Shown here: positions 1-10,046 of the stretch, in pieces | Layout: every line of letters begins with the position of its first letter | How positions within the stretch are numbered: position 1 is the stretch's first letter | Assembly: GCA_019455065.1 (NCBI GenBank) | Contig: JACFNC010000007.1 | Coordinates: 1 to 64,000 of the forward strand | Length of the DNA stretch: 64,000 bases | Reading direction: 5' to 3' | Source: Rhodospirillales bacterium | GTDB taxonomy: Bacteria; Pseudomonadota; Alphaproteobacteria; Rhodospirillales; Magnetospirillaceae | Position numbers and translations under genes: made by a program | The notes under the pieces: model-generated | The model's input: only the letters and a program-made list of their open reading frames with translations | Databases searched by the model: none | Told to the model about the DNA's origin: nothing

Positions 1-51
1 TCCAAACTGGCGATCTCCGCCGCCTCCCTCGCCGTCATCGGAACCCGGTGA
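1..51 (+). CDS. 3' end of an upstream reading frame (uncertain)
   Basis: The frame entering at base 1 reads sixteen codons to a TGA at 49-51 and ends in LAVIGTR. This tail is too short to identify a protein. A second frame also stays open to a TGA at 77-79, so which frame is coding is not settled. Genes next to yjbH are often other exopolysaccharide genes, but applying that here is inference. Confidence 0.2.
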   Translation, partial: SKLAISAASLAVIGTR

Positions 52-89
52 CTGGGGGGCGATGGCGATGACGGCGTGAAGGACGGGGC

Positions 90-2288
90 GTGGGAGCGGA
101 GGTGACGCCGCGTTGGGTGTGCGCAGTCGCATTGGCTGCCTTAATCGGAACCTCCGGTCTTGCGGACGCCGCCGCCGCGCAGTCGCGGCTGGAGCCGACC
201 GCGTCGGACTACGGCGGGGTCGGCTTGATGCAGACGCGCACCGCCCGCTTTCACGACGACGGAGACCTGTCGGTCGGGTATTTCCACGGCTTCCCCTGGA
301 CGCGCTTCATGGTCAACTTCCAGGCGCTGCCGTGGCTGGAAGTGACGGCCCGCTACGGCGATTTCAACAGTGGCACGTCCAGCACCCTGGCCGACCGCGA
401 CCGCAGCGTCGACGCCAAGATATTGCTGTGGCCGGAAGGCGACCTGCTGCCTCAGGTGGCGGTCGGCTTTCAGGACTTCATGGGAACCGGGCACTACTCT
501 GGCGAATATTTGGTCGCCAGCAAGCGCTGGTTCGATCTTGATTTCACGTTTGGCGTGGGGTGGGGGCGCCTCGGTTCCCGTGGGGACCTCGACAATCCCT
601 TGTCGTTGCTCTCCAAACGCTTCGACCGTCGGAGCGATTCGGGTGGTGGCGGGGGACTGCTGTCGCTCGATTGGTTTCAGGGCCGCGACATCGCCATCTT
701 CGGTGGGATTGAATACCACACGCCCATCGACGGGCTGAGCCTCAAGCTGGAGTTGAGCGGCGACGACATGCCGCTGGAACGGAACAATCCTGAGTTCAGG
801 TTGGAAAGCCGCCTCAATGTGGGCGCCAGCTATCGCATTTCGGACTGGGCGGATCTGGGGGTTAGCTTCGAGAACGGCAATACGGTGATGCTGAGGGGGC
901 TCGTGGGCCTCAACCTTGGCAAGAAGCCCATGCCGATCGTCATCGATCAGCCGCCGCCAGCCGTCAAGCCACGGGTCGAGCAGTCGGGGCCCCGCCCTAT
1001 CGGCACGGTTCGAGCGGAAGCGCGGGCTGCTTCTGGCGCCTCGCAGCCTGCCGCGCCACCGCGCCACGAGGCGGACCGCGCCGATGAGCAGGCAGCCCTC
1101 GCCCTTATCGCCGCGTTGCGTGAGGCGCGCCTTCCGCCGCTGGCCGCCGAAGTCCGGACGCGGGAGGCGACCGCCATCGTGGCCCACGAACGCTATCGGC
1201 ATCTGACCAAGCTCATCGGGCGGGTCGCGCGGGTCATGGCCACCGTTCTGCCGCCGACGGTCGAGCGCTTCACTATCGCTGTTTGGACAGGGGGGCTCGA
1301 GGTATCGCGGGTGGCTCTCTTCCGCGGTGACGTCGAACGGGCCGCCTCGTACAGCGGCAGCCCGGAAGAGACCTGGATGCACACCATGATCCTGTCGCCC
1401 GAAGGAAGTTTGCCGCCCTCCTTCGTCGATGCCGGCACCTACCCGCGGTTCACCTGGGGCCTGGAACCCAAGCTCAGGCAACAATTCATGGATCCGGCGG
1501 ACGCGTTCCGATACCAGTTGTGGGCCGCGTTGTCGGGGCATGTCGAATTGTTCCGCGGTTTCAGCGTCACCGGCACGCTCGGGAAATCTGTCTACGGCAA
1601 CCTGGACGAGATCAAGGCAGCGCCTGCGAGCGACCTTCCGCACGTGCGGACCGACATCGCCAAGTATCTCAAGGAAGGGAGCGAAAGCCTCGAGCGGCTT
1701 CAAGCCGATTATCTCTTCAATTTGGCGCCGGATTGGTACGGACGTGTTTCTGGAGGATTGTTCGAGCCGATGTTCGGGGGCATCGGCGGCGAGGTGCTCT
1801 ATCGGCCGCAAGGTCGCCGATGGGCTTTGGGGCTGGAACTGAATCACGTCAGGCAGCGTGACTACAATCAGATGCTGGACTTCCGGGACTACGAGGTCAC
1901 CACGGGCCACCTGAGCGCCTATTACGCGTTACCGTTTTACGACTTGAACGCGGCGGTCCATGCGGGCCGCTACCTGGCCGGCGACTGGGGCGCCACTTTC
2001 GAATTGTCGCGCAGGTTCCCGACCGGGGTCGAGGTCGGGGCCTTCGCAACGCTGACCAACGTGCCCTTCGAAAAATTCGGCGAGGGGAGCTTCGACAAGG
2101 GGGTGTTCATCAGCATCCCCCTCGATATGTTCCTGCCCTATCCGACCACTTCGGTCGGTTCGATCGTGCTGCACTCGCTTACCCGTGACGGCGGCCAACG
2201 ATTGGCGATCGGCAACCGCCTCTACGGCGTCACGGAGGCGGGTAACAGCAGGTTGATCAAGGAAAGCTGGAACCGGATCTTCGAATAG
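90..2288 (+). CDS. yjbH: YjbH-family outer-membrane protein
   Basis: Predicted envelope beta-barrel protein of the YjbH family, which in enterobacteria is tied to extracellular polysaccharide production. A Sec-type signal is visible (hydrophobic residues about 10-25, Ala-rich cleavage region near 30). It is followed directly by the family hallmark YGGVGLMQTRTARFHDDG and then GFPWTRF. The 732-residue length is usual. A Pro/Ala-rich linker around residues 285-335 separates two barrel-like halves. The GTG start at 90 has AAGGA six bases upstream; a GTG at 102 preceded by GGAG is an alternative. The next gene on the same strand modifies nucleotide sugars, which supports an exopolysaccharide locus. 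The exact molecular role of YjbH is not established. Confidence 0.85.
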   Translation: MGAEVTPRWVCAVALAALIGTSGLADAAAAQSRLEPTASDYGGVGLMQTRTARFHDDGDLSVGYFHGFPWTRFMVNFQALPWLEVTARYGDFNSGTSSTLADRDRSVDAKILLWPEGDLLPQVAVGFQDFMGTGHYSGEYLVASKRWFDLDFTFGVGWGRLGSRGDLDNPLSLLSKRFDRRSDSGGGGGLLSLDWFQGRDIAIFGGIEYHTPIDGLSLKLELSGDDMPLERNNPEFRLESRLNVGASYRISDWADLGVSFENGNTVMLRGLVGLNLGKKPMPIVIDQPPPAVKPRVEQSGPRPIGTVRAEARAASGASQPAAPPRHEADRADEQAALALIAALREARLPPLAAEVRTREATAIVAHERYRHLTKLIGRVARVMATVLPPTVERFTIAVWTGGLEVSRVALFRGDVERAASYSGSPEETWMHTMILSPEGSLPPSFVDAGTYPRFTWGLEPKLRQQFMDPADAFRYQLWAALSGHVELFRGFSVTGTLGKSVYGNLDEIKAAPASDLPHVRTDIAKYLKEGSESLERLQADYLFNLAPDWYGRVSGGLFEPMFGGIGGEVLYRPQGRRWALGLELNHVRQRDYNQMLDFRDYEVTTGHLSAYYALPFYDLNAAVHAGRYLAGDWGATFELSRRFPTGVEVGAFATLTNVPFEKFGEGSFDKGVFISIPLDMFLPYPTTSVGSIVLHSLTRDGGQRLAIGNRLYGVTEAGNSRLIKESWNRIFE

Positions 2289-2386
2289 AATGTATTTAAG
2301 CGTTCCTACGATACAGTGTATTCTAAATATTGGGGCGGAGCGGGACGAACGCCGAAACAGGTGACGTTCATGCGGTGGGGTTGGGA

Positions 2387-4354
2387 ATGCCAGTGACGAG
2401 GATTTCCTGTTTCGTTGGCCGGATGGCGCAGCTTTCCCGCAATCAGAAAATAGTTCTTTTCGTTCTTTCCGACGTCATCTTTCTGATTTTCAATATCTAC
2501 CTTGCCGCGGCTGCGCGGTCCGGCCGGTTGTGGCCGGACCATCTGTTCGCAGATGCCTTGTGGCTGGTGCCGGCGGGTTGCCTGATCACCATTCCCGTAT
2601 TCCTGCGATTGGGTTTGTACAGGCACGTGCTTCGGCACGGCGGCATGTCCATACTCGCCATCGCCATGAAGGCGGTATCGCTGGCGGCCGTTCTGCTGCT
2701 GCTCGTCGCGATCAACCTTGCATCGCCCAGGTTCCCGTTCTCTCTGCTGGCCATCTGGTGGGGCGGGATGCTTCTGACCACGGGGGCCGGCCGGCTTCTG
2801 GTGCATTGGCTGTTGCGCGCCGCCATGCGCCGCCAAAGAACGGTCGAGAAGGTGGCTATATTTGGTGCCGGTCACGCCGGGGCGAGTCTGTACAACAGCC
2901 TGCGGTCCAATCCCGAGTATCGGGTCATCGCGTTTTTCGACGACAACCCGGCATTGCACGGGAGGCAAATCGACGGAATCACGATCCATAGTCCAACCAA
3001 GCTCGAAGGATTGATCCAGGACAAGGGTGTGCGCCGGCTGTTGCTGGCGATGCCGTCCGCGCCGATGTCACGTAGGCAGCAACTGATCGTGCGGCTCGCA
3101 AGGATGCCCGTGCAGGTTCAGACCGTTCCTCCGCTGAAGGAGATCCTCGGTGGCACCAGCATCGCGCAAACCCGAGACGTATCAGTCGAGGAGTTGCTGT
3201 GGCGGGATCCAGTCCGGCCGCTGCCCGACCTTCTTGACAGGGATGTCCGCGGAAAGAGCGTGCTGGTGACCGGCGGGGGCGGGTCCATTGGATCGGAACT
3301 GGCGCGGCAGATCGTCACCCTGGGGCCAAAGCGTCTCGTCGTGTTGGATCACGGGGAATTCGCCCTCTATCAGATCGAGACCGAATTGAGCGAAAAGAAC
3401 GGCGCCGTCGCCGGGGGCGTGGATATGCGGTTCGTGCTCGGGTCGGTCTGCGATGCGGCTTCCATGTTGGACGCGATGCGCCGCTACGAGATCGATACGG
3501 TCTATCACGCGGCCGCTTACAAGCATGTCCCGATCGTCGAGGCCAACCCGCTGCGTGGTATCGTCAACAACGCGATCGGCACGCTACGCACGGCACAGGC
3601 AGCTATGAACGCGGGCGTCGAGAAATTTGTCCTTATCTCCACCGACAAGGCCGTGCGCCCGACCAACGTGATGGGCGCCACCAAACGCTTGGCCGAAACG
3701 ATATTGCAGGCGCTGTCGGCCCAGGGCTCGGCCACGGTTTTCACGATGGTTCGGTTTGGCAACGTACTCAACTCGGCCGGATCCGTCGTGCCGAGGTTCC
3801 GGCGCCAGATTGCGGAAGGTGGACCGGTCACGGTCACGCATCGCAATATCGTGCGCTATTTCATGACCATCCCCGAGGCCGTGGGGCTGGTTCTTCAGGC
3901 CGGTGCGCTCGCCCGCGGGGGTGAGGTATTTGTTCTCGACATGGGCGAGCCCGTCCATATCTACGAACTGGCCAGGCGCCTCATTCATCTGAGCGGCTTC
4001 ACGGTCAGGGACGAACACAATCCCGACGGAGAGATTCCCATCGTAATCACCGGACTGCGACCGGGCGAAAAGCTGTTCGAAGAGCTCTTGATCGGGACGG
4101 ATGTCGACCAGACGCCGCACCCTCGCATTCTGAAGGCGCAGGAGAGTTTCCTTTCCTGGTCCGAGTTGGAACCCCTGCTACGGGAATTCGAGCGAGCGGC
4201 ATCGCGCGAGGACGTGCCCGAGGCACTGGCCCTGTTGCGCGCCGCGGTTCCCGAATATCTTGCCAAGCTTGGGGTTCAGTCCTTCGCACCACGCTCTGAC
4301 GTCGGGCGCGACGGCCGAGCGGCCCCGACCATCCGTCTGGCCAACCAGGCCTAA
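2387..4354 (+). CDS. Membrane-bound nucleotide-sugar 4,6-dehydratase (CapD/WbpM/PglF type)
   Basis: Makes a 4-keto-6-deoxy sugar nucleotide, probably from UDP-N-acetylglucosamine, for surface polysaccharide. Four N-terminal membrane segments lie within about the first 150 residues. A first Rossmann region (VAIFGAGHAG) follows, then the SDR domain with VLVTGGGGSIGSE near residue 293. The usual catalytic Tyr is replaced by Met in NVMGATK (Met near 429, Lys 433), as in PglF/WbpM-type membrane dehydratases. HAAAYKHVPIVE and the C-terminal GLRPGEKLFEELL are also typical. The open frame extends upstream to a TTG at 2330, but ATG 2387 gives a more normal N-terminus; ATG 2423 (MAQLSRNQK) is also possible. 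The gene converges on cysNC with only four bases between the stops. Confidence 0.88.
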   Translation: MPVTRISCFVGRMAQLSRNQKIVLFVLSDVIFLIFNIYLAAAARSGRLWPDHLFADALWLVPAGCLITIPVFLRLGLYRHVLRHGGMSILAIAMKAVSLAAVLLLLVAINLASPRFPFSLLAIWWGGMLLTTGAGRLLVHWLLRAAMRRQRTVEKVAIFGAGHAGASLYNSLRSNPEYRVIAFFDDNPALHGRQIDGITIHSPTKLEGLIQDKGVRRLLLAMPSAPMSRRQQLIVRLARMPVQVQTVPPLKEILGGTSIAQTRDVSVEELLWRDPVRPLPDLLDRDVRGKSVLVTGGGGSIGSELARQIVTLGPKRLVVLDHGEFALYQIETELSEKNGAVAGGVDMRFVLGSVCDAASMLDAMRRYEIDTVYHAAAYKHVPIVEANPLRGIVNNAIGTLRTAQAAMNAGVEKFVLISTDKAVRPTNVMGATKRLAETILQALSAQGSATVFTMVRFGNVLNSAGSVVPRFRRQIAEGGPVTVTHRNIVRYFMTIPEAVGLVLQAGALARGGEVFVLDMGEPVHIYELARRLIHLSGFTVRDEHNPDGEIPIVITGLRPGEKLFEELLIGTDVDQTPHPRILKAQESFLSWSELEPLLREFERAASREDVPEALALLRAAVPEYLAKLGVQSFAPRSDVGRDGRAAPTIRLANQA

Positions 4355-4358
4355 CCGT

Positions 4359-6254
4359 TCATCGGTCGAGATATCCCGCGTCGCGCAACATGGCGACGAC
4401 GCGGTCGGCCGCCGCCTCGGGCGCCGACGTGGCGGTGTCGAGAAGCATTTCGGCGGCTTCCGGAGGCTCGTAGGGGCTGTCGATGCCCGTGAAGTTGAGG
4501 ATCTTCCCGGCACGCGCCTTCTGGTAAAGCCCCTTCGGGTCCCGCCGCTCGCATTCGGCAAGCGGCGCGTCGACGAAGATTTCGATGAATTCGCCGGGCT
4601 CCAGCAGGGCCCGTGCCATGCGCCGCTCGGCCCGGAAGGGCGAGATGAACGCGGCCATCACGATCAAGCCCGCGTCGACGAACAGCTTGGCCACCTCCGC
4701 GATCCGCCGGATGTTCTCGACGCGGTCGGCCTGGGTGAAGCCGAGGTCCTTGTTCAGCCCATGGCGCACGTTGTCGCCGTCGAGCAGATAGGTGTGGTGT
4801 CCGAGCGCGTGCAGACGCTTTTCGACGAGATTGGCAACTGTGGATTTGCCCGAGCCGGACAACCCGGTGAACCAAAGAACGCACGGCTTTTGCCCAAGCG
4901 ACCGGGCCCGTGCCGCCTTGTCGACGTCCAGCGCGTGCCATGCCAGATTGGTGGCGCGCCGCAGCCCGAAGGCGATCATGCCGGCGCCGACGGTAGCGTT
5001 CGTGAAGCGGTCGATGACGATGAAGCCGCCCATGTCACGGTTCTCGTCATAAGCATCGAAGGTGATCGGGTGGTCGACCGCCAGATTGGCAAATCCAAGC
5101 TCATTGAGTTCGAGGGTCTTGCCGGCGGTGTGCTCGAGCGTATTCACGTTGATCTTGTATTTCAGCTCGGTGACCTCGCCCGGCAGTGTGACCCCGCCCA
5201 CGCGCAGAAGGTACTTGCGGCCCGGCAGCATCGCATCGGGAGTCATCCACAGCAGGTGCGCGGCGAACTGGTCGGTGACCTGGGCTGGCCGGTCGGCGGC
5301 GGCGATCACGTCCCCGGCCGAAAGGTCGAGTTCGTCGGCGAGTACCAGGGTGACGGAGTCGCCGCGGACCGCTTCGCTCAAATCTCCGTCCATGGTGACG
5401 ATGCGCGCCACCCGGCTTTCGCGCATCGACGGCAATACCACGACCGGCTCACCCGGCCGTACCCGGCCGCCGAGAACGGTGCCCGAGTAACCGCGGAAAT
5501 CCTGGTTGGGCCGGTTCACCCATTGCACCCGGAACCGGAATGGATCGCTCGCGTCGTCGGCGGCGACTTCAACGGTTTCGAGATGCTGCAGAAGGGTGGG
5601 GCCCTGGTACCAGGACATGTTCGCGGACGGCTCGACCAGGTTGTCGCCGAGCAAGGCCGAGACCGGGATGCACTGGACGTGCGGGATCCCCAGTTGGTTC
5701 GCGAAAGCTGCGAATTCCTCGGCGATCCGTTCGTACCGAGTCTGGTCGAAGGACACCAAGTCCATCTTGTTCACAGCCAATACGACGTGGCGGATTCCAA
5801 ACCGCGCAACGATCGTGGCGTGTCGCCGGGTCTGGGTCAGAATGCCCTTGCGCGCGTCCACCAGAATGACAGCGAGTTGGGCCGTCGACGCTCCGGTGGC
5901 CATGTTGCGGGTGTATTGTTCGTGCCCCGGGGTGTCCGCGACCACGAACTTGCGGCGGGGGGTGGCGAAGAAACGATAGGCGACGTCGATGGTTATGCCC
6001 TGTTCGCGTTCCGCCTGCAAACCATCGACGAGCAGGGCGAAATCGATGCCGCCGCCCGTAGTCCCGACCCTCATGCTGTCGGTTTCCAGGCGCGCCAACT
6101 GGTCGTCCATGATCAGCTTGGAGTCGTACAACAGCCGCCCGATCAGCGTGCTCTTGCCGTCGTCCACGCTGCCGCAGGTAATGAACCGCAGCATGCCGCG
6201 GTCGGCCGCCTGGCCGGAAAGGTCGCCGGTGTCGGGTCGTGCCAGAACGCTCAT
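4359..6254 (-). CDS. cysNC: Bifunctional sulfate adenylyltransferase subunit 1 / APS kinase
   Basis: Large subunit of ATP sulfurylase (GTPase) fused to adenylylsulfate kinase, the CysNC/NodQ arrangement. The N-terminal half has the GTPase motifs [17 protein letters not shown] and NKMD. The last 190 residues are an APS kinase with P-loop [19 protein letters not shown] and the FISPFR loop. The 631-residue length fits a full fusion. The ATG overlaps the cysD stop by one base (TGATG), so the two subunits are translationally coupled. In this operon cysH is an APS-type reductase that would not need PAPS, so the kinase domain may serve sulfation of polysaccharide or other acceptors. That last point is inference. 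Confidence 0.95.
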   Translation of the reverse strand: MSVLARPDTGDLSGQAADRGMLRFITCGSVDDGKSTLIGRLLYDSKLIMDDQLARLETDSMRVGTTGGGIDFALLVDGLQAEREQGITIDVAYRFFATPRRKFVVADTPGHEQYTRNMATGASTAQLAVILVDARKGILTQTRRHATIVARFGIRHVVLAVNKMDLVSFDQTRYERIAEEFAAFANQLGIPHVQCIPVSALLGDNLVEPSANMSWYQGPTLLQHLETVEVAADDASDPFRFRVQWVNRPNQDFRGYSGTVLGGRVRPGEPVVVLPSMRESRVARIVTMDGDLSEAVRGDSVTLVLADELDLSAGDVIAAADRPAQVTDQFAAHLLWMTPDAMLPGRKYLLRVGGVTLPGEVTELKYKINVNTLEHTAGKTLELNELGFANLAVDHPITFDAYDENRDMGGFIVIDRFTNATVGAGMIAFGLRRATNLAWHALDVDKAARARSLGQKPCVLWFTGLSGSGKSTVANLVEKRLHALGHHTYLLDGDNVRHGLNKDLGFTQADRVENIRRIAEVAKLFVDAGLIVMAAFISPFRAERRMARALLEPGEFIEIFVDAPLAECERRDPKGLYQKARAGKILNFTGIDSPYEPPEAAEMLLDTATSAPEAAADRVVAMLRDAGYLDR

Positions 6255-7150
6255 CAGAAATACCCCTCGCGCTTCTTGCGCTCCATCGAACCTTCCTCGT
6301 CGTGGTCGATCAGGCGCCCCTGCCGTTCAGAGGACCGGGCCGCCGCCGTCTCGCGTATGATCGCATCCACGTCGGCGGCGTCGGATTCGAGGGCCGCCGT
6401 CAGCGGATAACAGCCGAGCGTGCGGAAGCGGACCTTTCGCGTCATCGGCCGCTCGCCCGGTGCGAGCGGCAGCCTGTCGTCGTCGACCATGATGAGCTTG
6501 TCTCCACGCATCACCACCTGACGGTCCGCCGCAAAGTATAGCGGCACCACGGGTATGTTCTCCGCGGCAATATACTGCCAGACGTCCACCTCGGTCCAAT
6601 CGGATAGGGGAAACACGCGAACGCTCTCGCCTTCGGCGATGCGGCCGTTGTAAAGGCGCCACAGCTCCGGGCGCTGGTTGCGCGGGTCCCAGCGATGAGC
6701 GCGCGAGCGGAACGAAAACACCCGCTCCTTGGCGCGAGACGACTCCTCGTCGCGGCGGGCACCGCCAAAGGCGGCGTCGAATTTGTGAAGATCGAGGGCT
6801 TCGCGTAGCGCTTGGGTCTTCATCACGTCGGTGTAGAGCGACGAACCGTCGACGAAGGGATTGATGCGGCGCGACAGCCCGTCGCGGTTGGTGTGCACGA
6901 TCAGGCGCATCCCCGTCTCCCGCGCCACGCGGTCCCTGAACTCGATCATCGCCTTGAACTTCCACGTCGTGTCGACGTGGAGTAGGGGAAAAGGCGGCGT
7001 CGAGGGGTAGAAAGCCTTGCGCGCGAGGTGCAGCATGACCGAGGAATCCTTGCCGATCGAATACAGCATCACCGGATTGCCCAGCTGGGCCGCGACCTCG
7101 CGGATGATGTAGATGCTTTCGGCCTCGAGCTGCCTGAGACGTGCCTGCAT
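6254..7150 (-). CDS. cysD: Sulfate adenylyltransferase subunit 2
   Basis: Catalytic subunit of ATP sulfurylase; forms APS from sulfate and ATP together with CysN. The N-terminus carries the PP-loop [15 protein letters not shown]. Further typical segments are [20 protein letters not shown] and the C-terminal [13 protein letters not shown], ending [21 protein letters not shown]-like as in most CysD proteins. The 298-residue length is normal. AGGAAAACCA just before ATG 7150 is a good ribosome site. Lies between cysH and cysNC in one minus-strand operon. Confidence 0.96.
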   Translation of the reverse strand: MQARLRQLEAESIYIIREVAAQLGNPVMLYSIGKDSSVMLHLARKAFYPSTPPFPLLHVDTTWKFKAMIEFRDRVARETGMRLIVHTNRDGLSRRINPFVDGSSLYTDVMKTQALREALDLHKFDAAFGGARRDEESSRAKERVFSFRSRAHRWDPRNQRPELWRLYNGRIAEGESVRVFPLSDWTEVDVWQYIAAENIPVVPLYFAADRQVVMRGDKLIMVDDDRLPLAPGERPMTRKVRFRTLGCYPLTAALESDAADVDAIIRETAAARSSERQGRLIDHDEEGSMERKKREGYF

Positions 7151-7180
7151 TGGTTTTCCTGTCGGAAGAACTGGTTGGGG

Positions 7181-7900
7181 CTAGATGCCGGAGCCGGCGA
7201 ACGTGTGAATGCCGCATTCGGTCTTGGCGGAACCGGCCCAGCGCCCGGCGCGCGGGCTTTCCCCCGGTTCGGTCGGGCGGGTGCACGGCCAGCAGCCGAT
7301 CGACCGGTAGCCGTTTGCGACCAACGGATGGCGAGGCAGGTTGCGATCATCGAAGGCGCGCTCGATGTCGAACTCCGTCCAACGGATGAGCGGGCTGATC
7401 TTGAACACCTCGCCGGCTCCCAGCGAGATGGTCGGCAGGCTGGCGCGGTCGCCGCCGTGGAAGGCCTTTCGACCGTCGATCAGCGCGGCGAATCCCTCGG
7501 TCGCCCGTTGCATCGGCAGAACCTTGCGCAGGTGGCAGCAGCGGTCGGGGGCGCGGTGCCAGAGCTCATCGCTCTCGCGGATGTCGCGCGGATGCGGACG
7601 GGCGATGCGAACGTCCATCAGGCCGAGGCGGCGGATCAGGCTATCCCGATAGGCCACGGTTTCATCGAACAGGGCGTCCGTGTCGAGGAAGATGACCGGC
7701 GTTGCCGGGTGCACTTCGGCCACGAGGTCGAGAAGGACGGCCGACTCCGCCCCGAACGACGACGTCACGGCGACACGCCCCGGAAATTCCCGCATGATCA
7801 TCGCGTGCAGCAGGTCGAGCGTCCCGAGATGACCATAGTTCCGCAAAAGCCCATCAAGGCGCGCGACGGCGGACACCGTCGCTGGATGTGTGGTCGTCAT
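7181..7900 (-). CDS. cysH: Adenylyl-sulfate (APS) reductase, [4Fe-4S] type
   Basis: Reduces activated sulfate to sulfite with thiol donors. The domain begins with the nucleotide-binding segment VTSSFGAESAVLL. Cys121-Cys122 (RCCHLRK) and Cys203/Cys206 (GCWPCTRP) make up the four-Cys iron-sulfur signature of APS reductases, which is absent from the E. coli PAPS-specific enzyme. The catalytic Cys229 sits in KTECGIH near the C-terminus. The 239-residue length is normal. The start lies 4 bp after the DUF934 stop, so it is part of the cys operon. The cluster motif points to APS as substrate; substrate preference cannot be proven from sequence. Confidence 0.93.
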   Translation of the reverse strand: MTTTHPATVSAVARLDGLLRNYGHLGTLDLLHAMIMREFPGRVAVTSSFGAESAVLLDLVAEVHPATPVIFLDTDALFDETVAYRDSLIRRLGLMDVRIARPHPRDIRESDELWHRAPDRCCHLRKVLPMQRATEGFAALIDGRKAFHGGDRASLPTISLGAGEVFKISPLIRWTEFDIERAFDDRNLPRHPLVANGYRSIGCWPCTRPTEPGESPRAGRWAGSAKTECGIHTFAGSGI

Positions 7901-7904
7901 GGTC

Positions 7905-8396
7905 TCACGCCGCCCGATTGCTTCGGCGCAGCGACCAGGCCGGCTGGCGCCCGTCGGCGGCGGTCTGGTAGACGGCCGGATACCGCGCGAGGGCGCGCCG
8001 GATCACGCGCAGGTCGGGACGCTCGCTCATGACGAAGGCATCGAAGCCGACGCGCGCGATCAGATGCAGTTGATCGAGCAGCACTTCGCCCACCGCCCAG
8101 AGGCGGGCGCGATAGCCGTGATGTTCGCGCAGCCGCCGGGCGATCGAGTATCCGCGACCATCGGTGAAGCTTGGAAAGCGGATGGCCACGATCCGGGGCA
8201 AGGGTCCGGCGAGGGCGCTGGAAGCCACGTCCGGATCGACGATCAATCCGGTTTCGGCATGCGCGAGAGGATCGGACAGCCATAGACCCGGGGGCCGAAG
8301 GCAGGGGCCGTCGACCGAAACCCCTTCGGTTTCGATGATTGGCCACGCCTCATGCACAAGCAGGTCCCCGTCAGGGGACAGTTCAACCATCCACAT
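7905..8396 (-). CDS. DUF934 protein of the sulfite-reduction operon
   Basis: A protein of unknown biochemical role that almost always accompanies sulfite reductase and CysH genes in alpha- and betaproteobacteria. Family segments seen are VDGPCLRPPG-like N-terminal text, IRFPSFTDGRGYSIARRLRE and the C-terminal LARYPAVYQTAADGR. ATG 8396 is chosen because a strong AAGGAGG lies six bases upstream; the frame could be extended to 8459, but that would overlap cysI by about 75 bases. The chosen start overlaps the cysI stop by 14 bases. Its position between cysI and cysH suggests a role in electron delivery or cofactor handling, but that is inference. Confidence 0.88.
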   Translation of the reverse strand: MWMVELSPDGDLLVHEAWPIIETEGVSVDGPCLRPPGLWLSDPLAHAETGLIVDPDVASSALAGPLPRIVAIRFPSFTDGRGYSIARRLREHHGYRARLWAVGEVLLDQLHLIARVGFDAFVMSERPDLRVIRRALARYPAVYQTAADGRQPAWSLRRSNRAA

Positions 8397-10041
8397 AAAG
8401 CGCCTCCTTGAAGGGTCCCAAGCCGATCCGCCGATACGTGTCGATGAACGTTTCGTCATCGATCCGCCGGGCGAGATAGACCGCCAGCACGGTTTCCACC
8501 GCGTCGGCGACGCCTTCGGCGGAAAAGCCGGGTCCAGTGATCTGGCCGATCGCGGCGTCGGTTTCGCCGGCGGATCCGCCTAGAACGAGCTGGTAGGCCT
8601 CGTCGCCGCGGCGGTCGACGCCCAGGATGCCGATGTTGCCGATGTGATGGTGGCCGCAAGCGTTGATGCAGCCCGAGATGTTCAGGCTGACCGGCCCGAT
8701 TGCCTCCTGGCGGCGAGCACCGGCGAAACGGCGCGCCACGTCCTGGGCCACGGAAATCGAGCGGGCGTTTGCCAGCGCGCAGTAGTCGAGCCCCGGGCAG
8801 GCGATGACGTCGGACACCATGCCGCGGTTGGGAGCCGCCAAGTCGATCCGGGACAGGGCCCGCCAAAGCGCGGGCACCTGGTCCTGGCGCACATGCGGCA
8901 GAATGAGGTTCTGCTCCTTGGTCGCGCGCAATTCGCCGCAGCTGTAGCGGTCCGCGAGGTCCGCCAGAACCTCCATTCGCTCGGCCGACAGATCGCCCGG
9001 CACCTCACCGGGTGTCTTCAGCGACACGGTCGCCGCAACCCGACCGGGGACCTTGTGCGGGAAAAGGTTGTGGCGCGCCCAAAGGTCAAGTTCGCGATCT
9101 CCTTGTCGTGCCGCCGCAAGGATCGGGGAATTGTCCTCGGACGCCGCCAGCTGGGGCTGAGCGAAATAAGCGCGCACGCGGGCCACCTCGTCGGCCGGGA
9201 TGTCCGCCGCCGTGCGGCGCGAGCGCTGCCACTCCGCCTCGACCGCGGCGGCGAACTTCTCGGCCCCCAACTCGTCGACCAGGATTTTGATGCGCGCCTT
9301 GAACTTGTTGTCGCGGCGGCCGTGCAGGTTGTAGACGCGAAGAATGGCTTCGAGATAGCCGATCAACTCCGTGGCCGGCAAAAAGTCCCTGACCAGCCGT
9401 GCCACGCGCGGCGTGCGGCCGAGGCCGCCCCCGACCCAGACCCGAAACCCCAGCGCCCCTTCGGGTCCGCGCACGATGCGCAGGCCGATGTCGTGGAAAC
9501 GCACCGCGGCCCGGTCTTCGGCGGCGCCGGAAATGGCGATCTTGAACTTCCGCGGCAAGAACGTGAATTCGGGGTGAAGGGTTGACCACTGGCGGAGAAT
9601 TTCAGCCCAAGGCCGCGGGTCGTCCACCTCGTCGCCGGCCACACCAGCAAACGGATCGGCGGTGATGTTGCGGATGCAGTTGCCGCTGGTTTGAATGGCG
9701 TGCATCTCGACGCTCGCCAATTCCTCGAGGATTGCCGGGATGTCGGTGAGTCGGGGCCAGTTGAACTGAATGTTCTGTCGTGTGGTAAAATGGCCGAAGC
9801 CACGGTCGTAGGTGCGGGCCACATGGGCCAGCTTGCGTAACTGGCGGCTGGTGAATTCGCCGTAGGGGATGGCCACCCGCAGCATGTAGGCGTGAAGCTG
9901 CAGGTAGACGCCGTTCATGAGGCGGAGGGGGCGAAACTGTTCCTCGGTAAGATCACCGGCGATGCGCCGGGCCACCTGGTCGCGGAACTCGTCGATCCGG
10001 GCCTGGACGATAGCGGCGTCAAATTCGTCAAAGCGGTACAT
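8383..10041 (-). CDS. cysI: Nitrite/sulfite reductase hemoprotein, assimilatory sulfite reductase
   Basis: Siroheme and [4Fe-4S] enzyme reducing sulfite to sulfide. The two-repeat nitrite/sulfite reductase fold is seen from GHFTTRQNIQFNWP in the first ferredoxin-like region through ACPGLDYCALANARS and NISGCINACGHHHIGNIG, which carry the four cluster Cys (CxxxxxC and CxxxC). The 552-residue length is typical. ATG 10041 (MYRFDEFDAA) is preferred over a TTG nine bases upstream because GAGG lies just before it. No cysJ flavoprotein is nearby, so ferredoxin or another donor is likely (inference). Follows the DUF2849 gene after 5 bp. Confidence 0.92.
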   Translation of the reverse strand: MYRFDEFDAAIVQARIDEFRDQVARRIAGDLTEEQFRPLRLMNGVYLQLHAYMLRVAIPYGEFTSRQLRKLAHVARTYDRGFGHFTTRQNIQFNWPRLTDIPAILEELASVEMHAIQTSGNCIRNITADPFAGVAGDEVDDPRPWAEILRQWSTLHPEFTFLPRKFKIAISGAAEDRAAVRFHDIGLRIVRGPEGALGFRVWVGGGLGRTPRVARLVRDFLPATELIGYLEAILRVYNLHGRRDNKFKARIKILVDELGAEKFAAAVEAEWQRSRRTAADIPADEVARVRAYFAQPQLAASEDNSPILAAARQGDRELDLWARHNLFPHKVPGRVAATVSLKTPGEVPGDLSAERMEVLADLADRYSCGELRATKEQNLILPHVRQDQVPALWRALSRIDLAAPNRGMVSDVIACPGLDYCALANARSISVAQDVARRFAGARRQEAIGPVSLNISGCINACGHHHIGNIGILGVDRRGDEAYQLVLGGSAGETDAAIGQITGPGFSAEGVADAVETVLAVYLARRIDDETFIDTYRRIGLGPFKEALYVDG

Positions 10042-10046
10042 GCGCC

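Noticed and set aside
4260-6410. A 716-codon plus-strand frame across cysNC
   Set aside because: Antisense shadow. cysNC on the other strand has all GTPase and kinase motifs in order.
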